Below, piece by piece: positions 55,208 to 63,945 of a DNA stretch of 64,000 nt; position 1 is the stretch's first letter, and every line of letters starts with the position of its first letter. The notes below the pieces were generated by a model. It ran no database searches. It saw only the letters and a program-made list of their open reading frames with translations, and was not told the origin of the DNA. The translations under genes were made by a program, and so were the position numbers. Origin of the DNA: Cyclobacterium salsum (GTDB lineage Bacteria > Bacteroidota > Bacteroidia > Cytophagales > Cyclobacteriaceae); assembly GCF_010119245.1 (NCBI RefSeq), contig NZ_WNKG01000005.1:391330-455329 (forward strand), written 5' to 3'.

Positions 55208-55432
55208 TTAGCAACCTGCCTGGGTGCATTGGTCTATCCCGCCATTATTTATACAACCACCGCTTGAGGATGAAGGACATGGTCCAGTTCTATCATTTAT
55301 TTCAGTTCCATCAATACAGGTTAATGAGTGGTAGCAAGAACCTCCTGAACCTCCATAAATAGTAGCCAATTGGCCACGTTGCAGCACATCCTCTGCCGCC
55401 AGCTTTAATTTTTCTAAATTCAACTTTTTCAT
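55208..55432 (-). CDS. Six-cysteine double-glycine peptide precursor
   Basis: 74 residues. The leader MKKLNLEKLKLAAEDVLQRG is followed by QLATIYGGSGGS, which has the hallmark of Bacteroidota double-glycine precursors (the TIGR04149-like, GG-Bacteroidales natural product type, from memory). The core has six cysteines (positions 33, 39, 52, 60, 69, 74) among Gly, Ser, Thr and Asn, suited to three disulfides. Cleavage would be after GG at 27-28 or 30-31, normally by a C39 exporter. It starts a run with the propeller at 53925. No modifying enzyme is visible, so it may be an unmodified disulfide peptide. Confidence 0.75.
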   Translation of the reverse strand: MKKLNLEKLKLAAEDVLQRGQLATIYGGSGGSCYHSLTCIDGTEINDRTGPCPSSSSGGCINNGGIDQCTQAGC

Positions 55433-55700
55433 TTCTCTTTTGATTAAGAAAGTTTATTGTTCTCCCGGACCAAATAAGGACACCCGGGATTTGTGCCCAT
55501 TTATCGCAATAGAATATCTTTATATGCCTATTTTTAAGCATTATTTCTTTGATGTCTGCGATTCAGTATTCCTTTGGTAAAGCGAATTTTCGCTATTCAG
55601 GAATCTTCCCGGAGCAGTGGAAACAATTATTCATGCGATTCAAACAGCTTAATGGTAGGTAGATTACCAGAAAAGTAGGAATCTATATATGTTTTTGCTC
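55433..55700. other. Region upstream of the peptide operon
   Basis: About 270 bases that should hold the peptide operon promoter on the minus strand; no complete TTG/TAnnTTTG pair is evident. A 36-codon plus-strand frame from 55553 has no recognisable family. Confidence 0.4.
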
Positions 55701-56420
55701 TTATTACTTCCCAATCTAATGGATAAAATCAAAAAATAGAATTGAATAATTGTATTTCCCGTGAACTGGCCTGTTTTTCCCGTGAACGGGCGGCATATTC
55801 TTTTCTGTCGATGTGTGCCAAACATATTTCGCCCTTACAGGGCTGGGGTTTAGGTTTCGGGTTTAGACACAGGGCTGCACCCTGTGCTTTGGTATTGTGC
55901 ACCTTCAGTGCTCGGGATTCCGTTCGGTTTTCATTCATCCAAGCCCTGAAAGGGCGGGATACCTCAGCGATGGGTGTAGCCCATCGATATGGGAATCCCC
56001 GATTGCTCTGAGCCCTGTATGGGCGGCATATTTTTTTCTATGGACTGATGAGCGGTTTGGCAAATATATTTCGCCCTTACAGGGCTGGGGTTTAGATTTT
56101 GGGTTTAAACACAGGGCTGCACCCTGTGCTTTGGTATTAAGCACCTTCAGTGCTTGGGATTCCGTTCGGTTTTCATTCATCGAAGGCTTGAAATGAGGAG
56201 AAGCCTTAGCCTAAATTGGAATAATTAGCGATACACTTCATATAGGATTAATTATATTCCCCGTGAACTGGCAGTTTTATCCCGTGAACGGGCGGCATAT
56301 TCTTTTCTGTCGATGTGTGCCAAACATATTTCGCCCTTTCAGGGCTGGGGTTTAGGTTTCGGGTTTAGACACAGGGCTACACCCTGTGTTTGGGTATTGC
56401 GCACCTTCAGTGCTTGGGTT
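55701..56420. repeat. Multi-hairpin dispersed repeat, copies 2-4 in tandem
   Basis: Three copies at about 55701-55970, 56012-56215 and 56260-56420. The first begins with the same CCCAATCTAATGGATAAAAT as copy 1. Shared hairpins are CCCGTGAACGGG, GCCCTTACAGGGC, CAGGGCTGCACCCTG and GCACCTTCAGTGC, spaced by near-identical linkers (for example CCAAACATATTTCGCCC). Copy 4 is cut off after the GCAC hairpin. Between copies 2 and 3 an additional GATGGG...CCCATC hairpin occurs. No ORF is conserved. 56421-56674 beyond shows nothing. Confidence 0.85.
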
Positions 56421-56674
56421 TGAATAACTGGATAGCAAATGCTGTCTTTCGTTTCTTTGATACGCAGGTATGGCAAAAAAATAACATATTGTTCCAATAC
56501 AAGCGCTTGAGGGATCTTGGATGATATTGTAATCAGGACATAATACATTGTTCTTTTTGATTCACCCTATAATAGCTTAGGTGTTGTTCTACTGTAGTCC
56601 GAAATACTGGCTTCGTATATGATACTGTTTTAGTATTCTTTTTTGTGCCTGGGAATCCCAAGTCAGAGACCAAA

Positions 56675-57280
56675 CTATAATCCTCCAAAAACATGATCCA
56701 GCTCCAGCTCAAATCCAGGCACGGCTTCAGAAATTACCCTGTCACCCAAGGTGAATAAACGGGAGGCGCGATATTTCCGCTTATTAAGGGAATAGACAAG
56801 TAGCGTTCGCTCATCCGGATGGATGACCCAGTATTCTTTCACTCCCGAAGCCTCATATACATCGTATTTCAACTTCAAGTCTTTTCGATTATTGCCGGGA
56901 GAAAGTATTTCTATGATCAAGTCTGGTGCACCAAGACAGCCACGTTCGTCTATCTTCCCTGCATCACATACGACACATAAGTCCGGTTGGACAACCGTAT
57001 CGATATCTTCATTCTTTTTTGAAGCCACTGGCAGTCGTACATCAAAAGGTGCTGAGAATACTTCACAAGGCTTACCCTTTAGAAAATCGTACAGCGAGTA
57101 GAAAATTTTTCCGGAAATCCGTTGGTGTATCACTCCTGGTGCGGCTGCCTGTCGAAACACCTTTCCACGGATCAGTTCTACCATTTCATCTATCTCCCAG
57201 GTAAGATAATCCGCATACGTATAGGAGCCGTAAGCAAAGTCAGGTTCTTTGGCTATGTTTTTTTCAGGTTGCGTTTCCAT
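56675..57280 (-). CDS. Uma2-family (DUF820) nuclease-like protein
   Basis: 201 residues. It has the Uma2 restriction-endonuclease-like fold pattern: EMVELIRGKVFRQAAAPGVIHQRI, VQPDLCVVCD with the acidic D, and LIIEILSPGNNRKDLKLKYDVYEASGVKEYWVI with E and K residues. The family is widespread and poorly characterised; many copies in one genome are usual. The ATG at 57280 gives the family start; the extension to 57331 is unsupported. Confidence 0.82.
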   Translation of the reverse strand: METQPEKNIAKEPDFAYGSYTYADYLTWEIDEMVELIRGKVFRQAAAPGVIHQRISGKIFYSLYDFLKGKPCEVFSAPFDVRLPVASKKNEDIDTVVQPDLCVVCDAGKIDERGCLGAPDLIIEILSPGNNRKDLKLKYDVYEASGVKEYWVIHPDERTLLVYSLNKRKYRASRLFTLGDRVISEAVPGFELELDHVFGGL

Positions 57281-57602
57281 AGGGCTAACAAAACACGTCA
57301 ATGATTGATAAAAATAATAAAAACCAATCAATTCTGCGAGAAATACCTATCGGTAACGGAAACATGGTCTGGAGGCCTGGATTTCGATACAAAACCCCAA
57401 AAGACTACCAGGGTACTTTGCTGCCCAGGCCAATATCATCTGACGAAATCTAAACAACCCTTTTCCTACCCGTCTTATCAAATTGCCGTAAAAGAAACAC
57501 AGAATATCCCTATTTTTGTCAGCTTCCAAAGCGTTTCCGGCCCTTTAACCCTTAACCACCACCATGGCTACCGCAAACGAGTACAATCCGGCATACGAAA
57601 AG
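57281..57602. other. Gap between the Uma2 and HepT genes
   Basis: About 320 bases. Plus-strand frames crossing it resemble nothing known. I see no hairpin or promoter pair beyond the expected Uma2 promoter on the minus strand. Confidence 0.4.
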
Positions 57603-57950
57603 TCAAAACTCCGATTGTAAAATTACGGAAACCATTGATTTTAAATGGGGTAAGTCTTTTTGGATAATTTCCCAAACGGCTGTCATTTTGATGTTGAAAT
57701 AGTCGTGAGCGATCATATTTCTAAAGGACTTAACCTTATACCATGGATAGTCATATTTAACCAATTTTTCGTTTTCCACGTAGTCGATTGACTCCCCGAT
57801 AATAATAAATTGCATCAATACAGCATCCTGAACAAGCCCGTTTTTGCAGAAAGCAATCCGATCCAACCCTTCTACATATCGGTCGATGGTAATTATGGCT
57901 TTAAGGATTTGCGCTAATCTCCTCTGGCTATCCCAATGCTTATCTTTCAT
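57603..57950 (-). CDS. hepT: HepT-like (DUF86) toxin
   Basis: 115 residues, all-alpha. The toxin signature Rx4HxY is present in SFRNMIAHDYFNI. HepT toxins act as RNases and are neutralised by the MntA nucleotidyltransferase antitoxin, which AMPylates a tyrosine of this motif. Its start overlaps the end of the antitoxin gene by 11 bases, so the two are coupled. Confidence 0.88.
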   Translation of the reverse strand: MKDKHWDSQRRLAQILKAIITIDRYVEGLDRIAFCKNGLVQDAVLMQFIIIGESIDYVENEKLVKYDYPWYKVKSFRNMIAHDYFNIKMTAVWEIIQKDLPHLKSMVSVILQSEF

Positions 57951-58527
57951 ATATCAATTTTAGGTCCTTTTTTACCTGCTCAAAAATATAAGGTTTAAAT
58001 GAATCGATAAATCCTATATCCACCTTGCGGTCGATGGTTTTTTCCAAGGCATATTGGATATCCACCAGATCAAAATAGGAGAAAGTGGGATCAGCTTGAA
58101 CCGCAATGTCCACATCGCTTTTCGGCCCATCATCTTGCCTGGCAAATGATCCATATATCCAGGCCTTTTTTACCTGCTTGAATTTGCTGATTCCATTTTG
58201 TATTTTTCTCAGAATCCGATCCCTGTCAATTTTCTGAAATGCGGCATAAGCTGCCCTTTCTTCAGCCATTTGCAATGCTTCCAAAGCGAGCTCTTCATCA
58301 CCAAGCTCATACGTTATTTTGTCTGCTAACCAGGCCAGCAATAAATCTTTTTCGGAAATTTGAAAATAAGCAGCCAGCCTGACTACCAGCTCCCGCTTTG
58401 GTCTTCGGAGTCCGCGTTCGATCTTACTCAAAATAGCCTGGTCAATACCGAGATGATCAGCCACCGTCCGAAGTGGAAGTTCCCTTTCATTCCTTAATTC
58501 CCTGATGGTTTCTCCCAGGCTACGCAT
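57940..58527 (-). CDS. mntA: HTH-MntA-type antitoxin (XRE HTH fused to minimal nucleotidyltransferase)
   Basis: 195 residues from ATG 58527. Residues about 1-65 are an XRE-type helix-turn-helix (TIRELRNERELPLRTVADHL, LSKIERGLRRPKRELV). Residues about 105-190 are a minimal nucleotidyltransferase with the motif GSx10DxD (YGSFARQDDGPKSDVDIAV). MntA usually lacks an HTH, so the fusion gives it a DNA-binding, autoregulatory part. A palindrome 30 bases upstream of the start is the likely operator. Confidence 0.88.
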   Translation of the reverse strand: MRSLGETIRELRNERELPLRTVADHLGIDQAILSKIERGLRRPKRELVVRLAAYFQISEKDLLLAWLADKITYELGDEELALEALQMAEERAAYAAFQKIDRDRILRKIQNGISKFKQVKKAWIYGSFARQDDGPKSDVDIAVQADPTFSYFDLVDIQYALEKTIDRKVDIGFIDSFKPYIFEQVKKDLKLIYER

Positions 58528-58556
58528 ACAATTTTTGGATTTTGGATACTTAAAAC

Positions 58557-58573
58557 TTGACAAAATTTGTCAA
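58557..58573. promoter_or_regulatory. Putative autoregulatory operator of the HTH-MntA/HepT pair
   Basis: TTGACAAA, one central base, TTTGTCAA: a perfect palindrome in the promoter region of the antitoxin gene, 30 bases before its ATG. The XRE domain of the antitoxin is the natural candidate to bind it. Confidence 0.6.
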
Positions 58574-58955
58574 AGAAGCAAAGAGTGATTTGAAAAAAAC
58601 AAAGGTTCCTAGTAATTATCTGCATTTTATTGGTAACCCGTGCTGTTCGGAATTTGCCATGCCGAACCCGGATTAGCAGGATTTACAATCCTGATTACGT
58701 GATTTCAATTACGTGATTTCAAACGATTACATGGTTTTATGAAGAAATAACTAAATTTCATTTACGCCTGGCCATTACAAATGACCTTTTGGAATATGGT
58801 GTTCCAAATTGCATTTTCGTAAATATCAGGGAGAAATTACAAATTTCACCCAGCACAAATTGATCATCTTATTATATGATGGTACAATGGTTTGATGAAT
58901 GATTGGCTGATAAATTGATTTGCTAATGTGCAAATGGTTCGATTTCGGATTTGTC
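58574..58955. repeat. Intergenic region with REP-like hairpins and a short tandem repeat
   Basis: GTTCGG...CCGAAC and CAGGATT-TAC-AATCCTG hairpins lie at about 58648-58690, a type of intergenic repeat common in Bacteroidota. ATTACGTGATTTCA occurs twice in tandem just after. No gene is visible in the rest. Confidence 0.55.
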
Positions 58956-60146
58956 CTAATTTTTTTCCCTAATCATTTTCAAAAATGCCACCAATCCTAT
59001 TACTTCAATACCGCCTTTCATAGGGAATTGGTCGGAACCGGAATAAATCACAAGCTTTCTTGTGGCTTGTATGTCTTCACAAGCATGGTAAAATCCTGAA
59101 CTCAAGGTTGGGGAAACCGATTTTTTTATTTCTATCGCCCAAACCTCCCGGGCAGGTCCTTCCAAAACCAAGTCTATTTCACTTTGATTGCTTGATCGAT
59201 AATAGCTGCTGACCCAATCGGGGGTCAGGAGCGTACTGATATTTTCTATAACAAACCCTTCCCAGCTAGCGCCAACCAACGGGTGTCCCATCAATTGTTC
59301 GAAACTGGGGATCGTTAATAGACTGTGTAACAAACCCGTATCCCGAATATAAATCTTCGGGGACTTGACCAATCTTTTTCTGGTATTCCCAGACCAGGGC
59401 TGCAACTGCCTCACCATAAAGAAATCCTGAAGAATGTCCAAATACGTCCGAATGGTGGTGTGACTGACTTCCAGACTTTTAGCTATTTCGCTAAGCACGG
59501 CTTGTTGGCCATGGTAATGCGCCAGCATGGACCAAAATCGTTTCATGCGGGTAGCTGAAACCTGGGCTCCAAATAAGGGTATGTCCCGTTCTACGTAGGT
59601 AGTGATAAAATCGTATCTCCAATCCCAACTGTCACTATCCGTTTCGGCCAGATAGCTATCTGGAAACCCTCCTCTAAACCAGAGTTTCTCATAGTTGAAT
59701 CCCGAAGGATCATTCTGATACAGCTCCATGACTGAAAATGGACTGAGTTCCAAATACCTGATTCTGCCAGCCAAGGTCTCAGAAGACTGCTGCAATAGAT
59801 CTTTCGAAGCAGACCCCAAAAGCAAAAATTGGCAGGTTCTTTCCCCAGCTCTTTTCCTTACGTCCACCAATCCCCGGAGGATTTTAAATAACGCGGGGCG
59901 ACGTTGAATTTCATCGATTACCATTAGTTGGTTTTCAAACCTTCTCAGGTAGCTTTCCGCATCATCCAGCTTTGCCAGATCCGAATCAAGTTCCAGATCC
60001 AGGTAATGGAGGGGTTTACCCAGGTCTAATTTGGTCAGGTCTATTGCAAGGGTTGTCTTTCCGACCTGTCTGGGTCCCAATAGGACGACTACTGGCATGG
60101 ATTTTAAACCCTGGATCAGTTTATCTTCAAGAATCCGACGGATCAT
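58956..60146 (-). CDS. AAA ATPase with DUF4143 domain
   Basis: 396 residues. Walker A is VVLLGPRQVGKTTLA (about 19-33), Walker B is LMVIDEIQRRP, and the sensor and arginine blocks follow (FLLLGSASKDLLQQSSETLAGR). The C-terminal DUF4143 part has EGFVIENI and a nuclease-like SEIDLVLEG...VWAIEIKK. These proteins are common in Bacteroidota, of unknown role, and often sit alone. A 16-bp perfect inverted repeat lies 45 bases upstream of the start. Confidence 0.88.
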   Translation of the reverse strand: MIRRILEDKLIQGLKSMPVVVLLGPRQVGKTTLAIDLTKLDLGKPLHYLDLELDSDLAKLDDAESYLRRFENQLMVIDEIQRRPALFKILRGLVDVRKRAGERTCQFLLLGSASKDLLQQSSETLAGRIRYLELSPFSVMELYQNDPSGFNYEKLWFRGGFPDSYLAETDSDSWDWRYDFITTYVERDIPLFGAQVSATRMKRFWSMLAHYHGQQAVLSEIAKSLEVSHTTIRTYLDILQDFFMVRQLQPWSGNTRKRLVKSPKIYIRDTGLLHSLLTIPSFEQLMGHPLVGASWEGFVIENISTLLTPDWVSSYYRSSNQSEIDLVLEGPAREVWAIEIKKSVSPTLSSGFYHACEDIQATRKLVIYSGSDQFPMKGGIEVIGLVAFLKMIREKN

Positions 60147-60190
60147 TATTACTTAAATTCAGTAGGTTTTTAATAAAATTAACCAGAAAG

Positions 60191-60225
60191 TATGTAATTT
60201 GAAAGTAAAACTTTCAAATTACATA
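60191..60225. promoter_or_regulatory. 16-bp perfect inverted repeat upstream of the AAA ATPase
   Basis: TATGTAATTTGAAAGT (60191-60206) and its exact inverse (60210-60225) are separated by AAA. It lies in the promoter region of the minus-strand ATPase gene, a parallel to the palindrome before the ATPase remnant at 51618. Confidence 0.65.
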
Positions 60226-60414
60226 AAATTAAACAGTAAACCTTAACCACCTCTTTTCCTACTCAAAGCAATTCCAATGACAAAAAATCAGGTCTGAACA
60301 ATCCAAAACCCTCCCGACCCTTTAGCCCTGAGAGTGTTGGATTCCATTGAAAATTACCTTGATATTTTTAAATAATCTCAAATCTTCGCTATTTTTAGTA
60401 GTAAAAATAATGGG

Positions 60415-60867
60415 ATGACGCCACTTAAAATGAAAACATACAAAGCCAAAAAAGGACCCCTGATGCAGGGTATTCTGCTCGCCATGTTGGTATTGCCACT
60501 GGCATACGGGTTTTTGGGTACCAAACCGTGGAAGGAAAAGTTGCGAAGGATCATCCCCCTTACCGCTCCGGCCTTATTGATTATCTGGCCGTATTTTGAC
60601 ACCCGGTATTGGGTACGGGGTCATACCTTTTACTACAAGTCAGGCTATATCAAGGGAGAAATTGACATAGGTAGCATCCGGACCATCCTTAAAGGCAAAA
60701 CCCGCTGGGTGGGAGTGAAGCCTGCATTGGCTACCGGAGGCTTGATTGTAAAATACAACCGGTATGACGATGTGTACATTGCCCCGGAAGACAGTGATGC
60801 CCTGATTGCCGACCTGCTCACCATCAACCCCAGCATTCAGGTGATCCCACCCGGGAAAGATCCCTAA
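60415..60867 (+). CDS. PH-domain-like membrane protein
   Basis: 150 residues. Two membrane segments near the N-terminus (about 16-34 and 46-60), then a short PH-like domain (RYWVRGHTFYYKSGYIKGEIDIGSIRTI). A bacterial PH-domain family is likely. ATG 60415 or 60430. No operon partner. Confidence 0.65.
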   Translation: MTPLKMKTYKAKKGPLMQGILLAMLVLPLAYGFLGTKPWKEKLRRIIPLTAPALLIIWPYFDTRYWVRGHTFYYKSGYIKGEIDIGSIRTILKGKTRWVGVKPALATGGLIVKYNRYDDVYIAPEDSDALIADLLTINPSIQVIPPGKDP

Positions 60868-61337
60868 GGGGCATAAAAAAGTGTTGAGCATATCGAAATC
60901 CAGGAACGTACTTGCAAATTTTGAAAAAGTTAAATCCCCCTTTCAAAGGGGGCAGGGGGATTACTAACGTAACTTTCAACCCTTAAATAATTAGTATGCT
61001 CGAAAAAATCCCCCTTTTTCCCCCTTAGCAAGGGGGATTTGTGCACGTTCGGGTTTACGGAATTCAGAAGCCTTGCCATTCCGCCGACCGACTAAATTTC
61101 CCGACTTTAGCCACAAATTACCATTTCAGCAAATCCCCCTTTCAAAGGCCGCGGCGGAGGGATTTAGTTACACTACCCGAAAGCGCTAGCGGTCCACTAG
61201 TGCATGTAAATCTAATGGACAGTTAACCAACTAAAGCTGAATAAATGCCATTTAAACGGTCTGAAAAAAATTCCTCTAACAGCAGCAAGTAGGAAGCTTT
61301 GCTTTGTTTTTTTAAACCAATAGTTTTACTTTTAATC
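60868..61337. repeat. Three CCCCCTTT hairpin repeats in an intergenic region
   Basis: Hairpins of the form AAATCCCCCTT...AAGGGGGATTT occur at 60932-60962, 61006-61040 and 61131-61166, the third degenerate. They are small dispersed repeats between the PH-like gene and the next propeller. I see no gene in these 470 bases. Confidence 0.7.
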
Positions 61338-62501
61338 ATGTCGAATCTTCGCCTAGTCCTAATAACACTACTAGCAACTTGCCTGCTTTCCTGCTCCCGC
61401 TCCCAAAAGGAAACTTCCGGTGCTGGCAGCTATTCCCTTCAATTGGTGGACTCCGTTCGCATCGATTATATGGGCAGCCTGGAACTAAAGGATTACGATC
61501 CGGAAACCAACCGCTACCTGGCCTATAACCAACAAAAAAGGGAAGTCTTGATTTTTGATGCCTCAGGAGCTATCCAACATTTTTTTATCCTGCAAGACGA
61601 CGGCCCGGAGGCCATCAGCGGCTATGGGCTGAACCCCACCTTCTCGGCAGGAAACATCTGTATCTTTGGTGATAAAATCTATACCCTGAGCCGAGAGGGA
61701 AAGCTGCTGAACCGGACGGAGATACCCTATACCTATTTTTGGATCGTGGGGGGCGCACATATAGCAGCCTCTTCGCTGGGGGATAAGTTGCTGTACCATA
61801 AACCTGAATCGGCGGAAGAAGGCCAAGACCGGCAGGCAGCCTACCAACGCATGCTGGACGGAGGACCCATGATGGAGGTGCTGGATACGATCAGCGGCGA
61901 ATACTATCCTACCATGCAGTTTCCGGAAACCGGTGCCTTTGAAGAAGGGCTCTTTTATGGATACCCTACGCCCCTTATCCAAAATAGCGGCTCCCAATGG
62001 TTCCTTTCGGTCAATAATGCCCTGGAGTTTCATGTTTACAGCGAAAAGGAACAACAATTGCTCTTTGAGCGGACGGTAAAAATTCCTTCGAAGAACGCCT
62101 TCCCGGACCAGCCGGTCCCATTGGAGCAGATGGATACCTTTTTCGAAAAAAACGGGCTTGTCTACCGTATCCCCCAGATCCACCGGTTTTTACCCCTGAA
62201 GGAGCATTTGATCGCCTTTTACAGCAAGGGCGTATCTCCCGAAACGAAAGCGGCCTATGATGTGTCTGATCCTGCGCAGCGGCGGGAATTGGTGTACTCC
62301 TTTCCCATGGAGTTTGCCGTTTTTGATTCCGAGTTTGGCCTGCGCGCAGTGGACCTGCCCATTCCGAAAAGCATGGTTCCTTTTGAGGCCCTCGTTGACA
62401 GAGAAGAACGGATCGTTGCCTTTAAGGACCAGGAATATGCCGGCGTGGAAGAGGATTTTCATACCTTGTATCAATACAGTTTGGATTTAGGGGAAGAGTA
62501 A
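61338..62501 (+). CDS. Six-bladed beta-propeller lipoprotein, DUF4221-like
   Basis: 387 residues from ATG 61338. Lipoprotein signal MSNLRLVLITLLATCLLSC. The mature part opens YSLQLVDSVRIDYMGSLELKDYD, then LAYNQQKREVLIFDASG and a D-x-GPEAIS turn, the same architecture as the next gene. It is followed 57 bases later by a close paralogue on the same strand. No peptide gene is visible beside either. Function unknown. Confidence 0.78.
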   Translation: MSNLRLVLITLLATCLLSCSRSQKETSGAGSYSLQLVDSVRIDYMGSLELKDYDPETNRYLAYNQQKREVLIFDASGAIQHFFILQDDGPEAISGYGLNPTFSAGNICIFGDKIYTLSREGKLLNRTEIPYTYFWIVGGAHIAASSLGDKLLYHKPESAEEGQDRQAAYQRMLDGGPMMEVLDTISGEYYPTMQFPETGAFEEGLFYGYPTPLIQNSGSQWFLSVNNALEFHVYSEKEQQLLFERTVKIPSKNAFPDQPVPLEQMDTFFEKNGLVYRIPQIHRFLPLKEHLIAFYSKGVSPETKAAYDVSDPAQRRELVYSFPMEFAVFDSEFGLRAVDLPIPKSMVPFEALVDREERIVAFKDQEYAGVEEDFHTLYQYSLDLGEE

Positions 62502-62557
62502 ATTTAATTTAACATCTTTTACGTAATGTTTCATTTTCTTTTGTGAATCTTGGGAAG

Positions 62558-63706
62558 ATGAAAATAGGGCTTTGTATATGCTGTTTGGCTTTGGCCTTTT
62601 TTGGGTGCAGGAATAAAGATAAAATAAGAGACGATCCTTTTTCCGGCTATCAATTGATGCTGACCGATTCCATTCAGGTGGATTATCAGGGGAATCTGTT
62701 TCTTTATGACTATGACTCGTCAACCCACCTGTTTCTGGGCATGGACAACGGTACGGATGAAGTACTGCTGTTTGACAGGGAAGGAACCGTCAGTTCCCGG
62801 TTTCACCTGGCAAAGGATGGCCCCAATGCCATCTCCTGGGCCATGGGATGGGGCTTTTTTAAGGGGCAGTTCACGGTAATGGATGCCGCAAAGGGCTTGC
62901 TGTTTTTTTCCAGGGAGGGAGAAATCGTCAAGCGCTTGGATTTAAATCCACCGTACACCTTTATCAATGGGCTCAAAAGTCCCGTTCATGCCTTCGGAAA
63001 GGAACTGGCCTATATCCGACCGGAAAGGGGAGAACAGGATTATACCAACCAGGCCGAAATGTTCGAAAGCATTTACCGCAGTCCCATTCTGGAGCTTGTT
63101 GATCCGGAAACAGGTGCCTACAGGCAGACCATGCCTTTTCCACCCGGAACGATATACGAGGACGGCAATTTTTACCACTGGACCTTTCCTACCGTGATTC
63201 CTGCAGGAGAGGGGTGGCTGGTCTATTTCAGGGGCGAATTGGCCTATCACGTGTACACACAGGCAGGGGGAGAATTGGATTACCAAAAAACCATCGACCT
63301 GGACCTGAAAGATGCCGTCGCAATAAAAGGCGTTCCCATGGCCAACATGGATGATTACTACGAAGCGAGTCTTTACAATGTCTTTGGCAGGATTCAAAAC
63401 CTGTATGTGTTGGACAGCCAGATCCTCATCCATTACACCAAGGGTATGGAGGAGGAAAAAGCCAAATCCCTTCCCAGGAATACGATGGAAGAAAGCAGGG
63501 CTTTTTTACACCAAATCAAAAACTACCTGGCGGTTCTGGACCGGGAACATCGGATACTGCAAAAGGATATTGCGGTTCCACAGGGTATCACGCTCAGCAG
63601 TGTGTTGGATGAAAAGGGAGCTATTTTGGGTCTGAAGGACCAGGATTATTTTGGGGTGGAGGAGGATAAGGTTACTTTTTATCAAATGAAGTTGCTTATA
63701 AAATAA
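62558..63706 (+). CDS. Six-bladed beta-propeller lipoprotein, DUF4221-like
   Basis: 382 residues from ATG 62558. Lipoprotein signal MKIGLCICCLALAFFGC. Mature part YQLMLTDSIQVDYQGNLFLYDYD aligns strand by strand with the previous gene, and both end in an acidic turn (ILGLKDQDYFGVEEDKVTFYQ versus VAFKDQEYAGVEEDFHTLYQ). The two are tandem duplicates that have diverged. Start 62558 gives the signal. Function unknown. Confidence 0.78.
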   Translation: MKIGLCICCLALAFFGCRNKDKIRDDPFSGYQLMLTDSIQVDYQGNLFLYDYDSSTHLFLGMDNGTDEVLLFDREGTVSSRFHLAKDGPNAISWAMGWGFFKGQFTVMDAAKGLLFFSREGEIVKRLDLNPPYTFINGLKSPVHAFGKELAYIRPERGEQDYTNQAEMFESIYRSPILELVDPETGAYRQTMPFPPGTIYEDGNFYHWTFPTVIPAGEGWLVYFRGELAYHVYTQAGGELDYQKTIDLDLKDAVAIKGVPMANMDDYYEASLYNVFGRIQNLYVLDSQILIHYTKGMEEEKAKSLPRNTMEESRAFLHQIKNYLAVLDREHRILQKDIAVPQGITLSSVLDEKGAILGLKDQDYFGVEEDKVTFYQMKLLIK

Positions 63707-63712
63707 TCTAAA

Positions 63713-63945
63713 GAAGGTCTTTCCTGTACGTTTACGAAAAAAACCATCGGGGTCTCAAAGACCTCAAAGGTTATGGATATTGACCTTTGGGGTTTTCCGA
63801 ACCCCGAAGGTCTTTTTCCGAAGCGTTCACGAAAAAACCTTCGAGGTCTCAAAGACCCCAAAGGTTACGGATATTGATCTTTGGGGTTTTCCGAACCCCG
63901 TCTCTTACTAAGCGTTCACGAAAAAACCTTCGAGGTCTCAAAGAC
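63713..63945. repeat. 94-bp tandem repeat array (right copy)
   Basis: Units begin at 63741, 63835 and 63924 (periods 94 and 89; the second has lost the GAAGGTC arm), preceded by the tail of another unit. The palindromes and spacer (GCGTTCACGAAAA) match the left array at 47907. The last unit is cut at 63945 inside its first palindrome. Confidence 0.88.

Noticed and set aside
55068..55270. Plus-strand frame opposite the peptide gene
   Set aside because: It has no start or family match and is antisense to a better supported peptide gene.
55742..56196. Short frames of 69-99 codons in the hairpin element
   Set aside because: They run through structured repeat DNA on both strands, differ between copies and encode no conserved protein.
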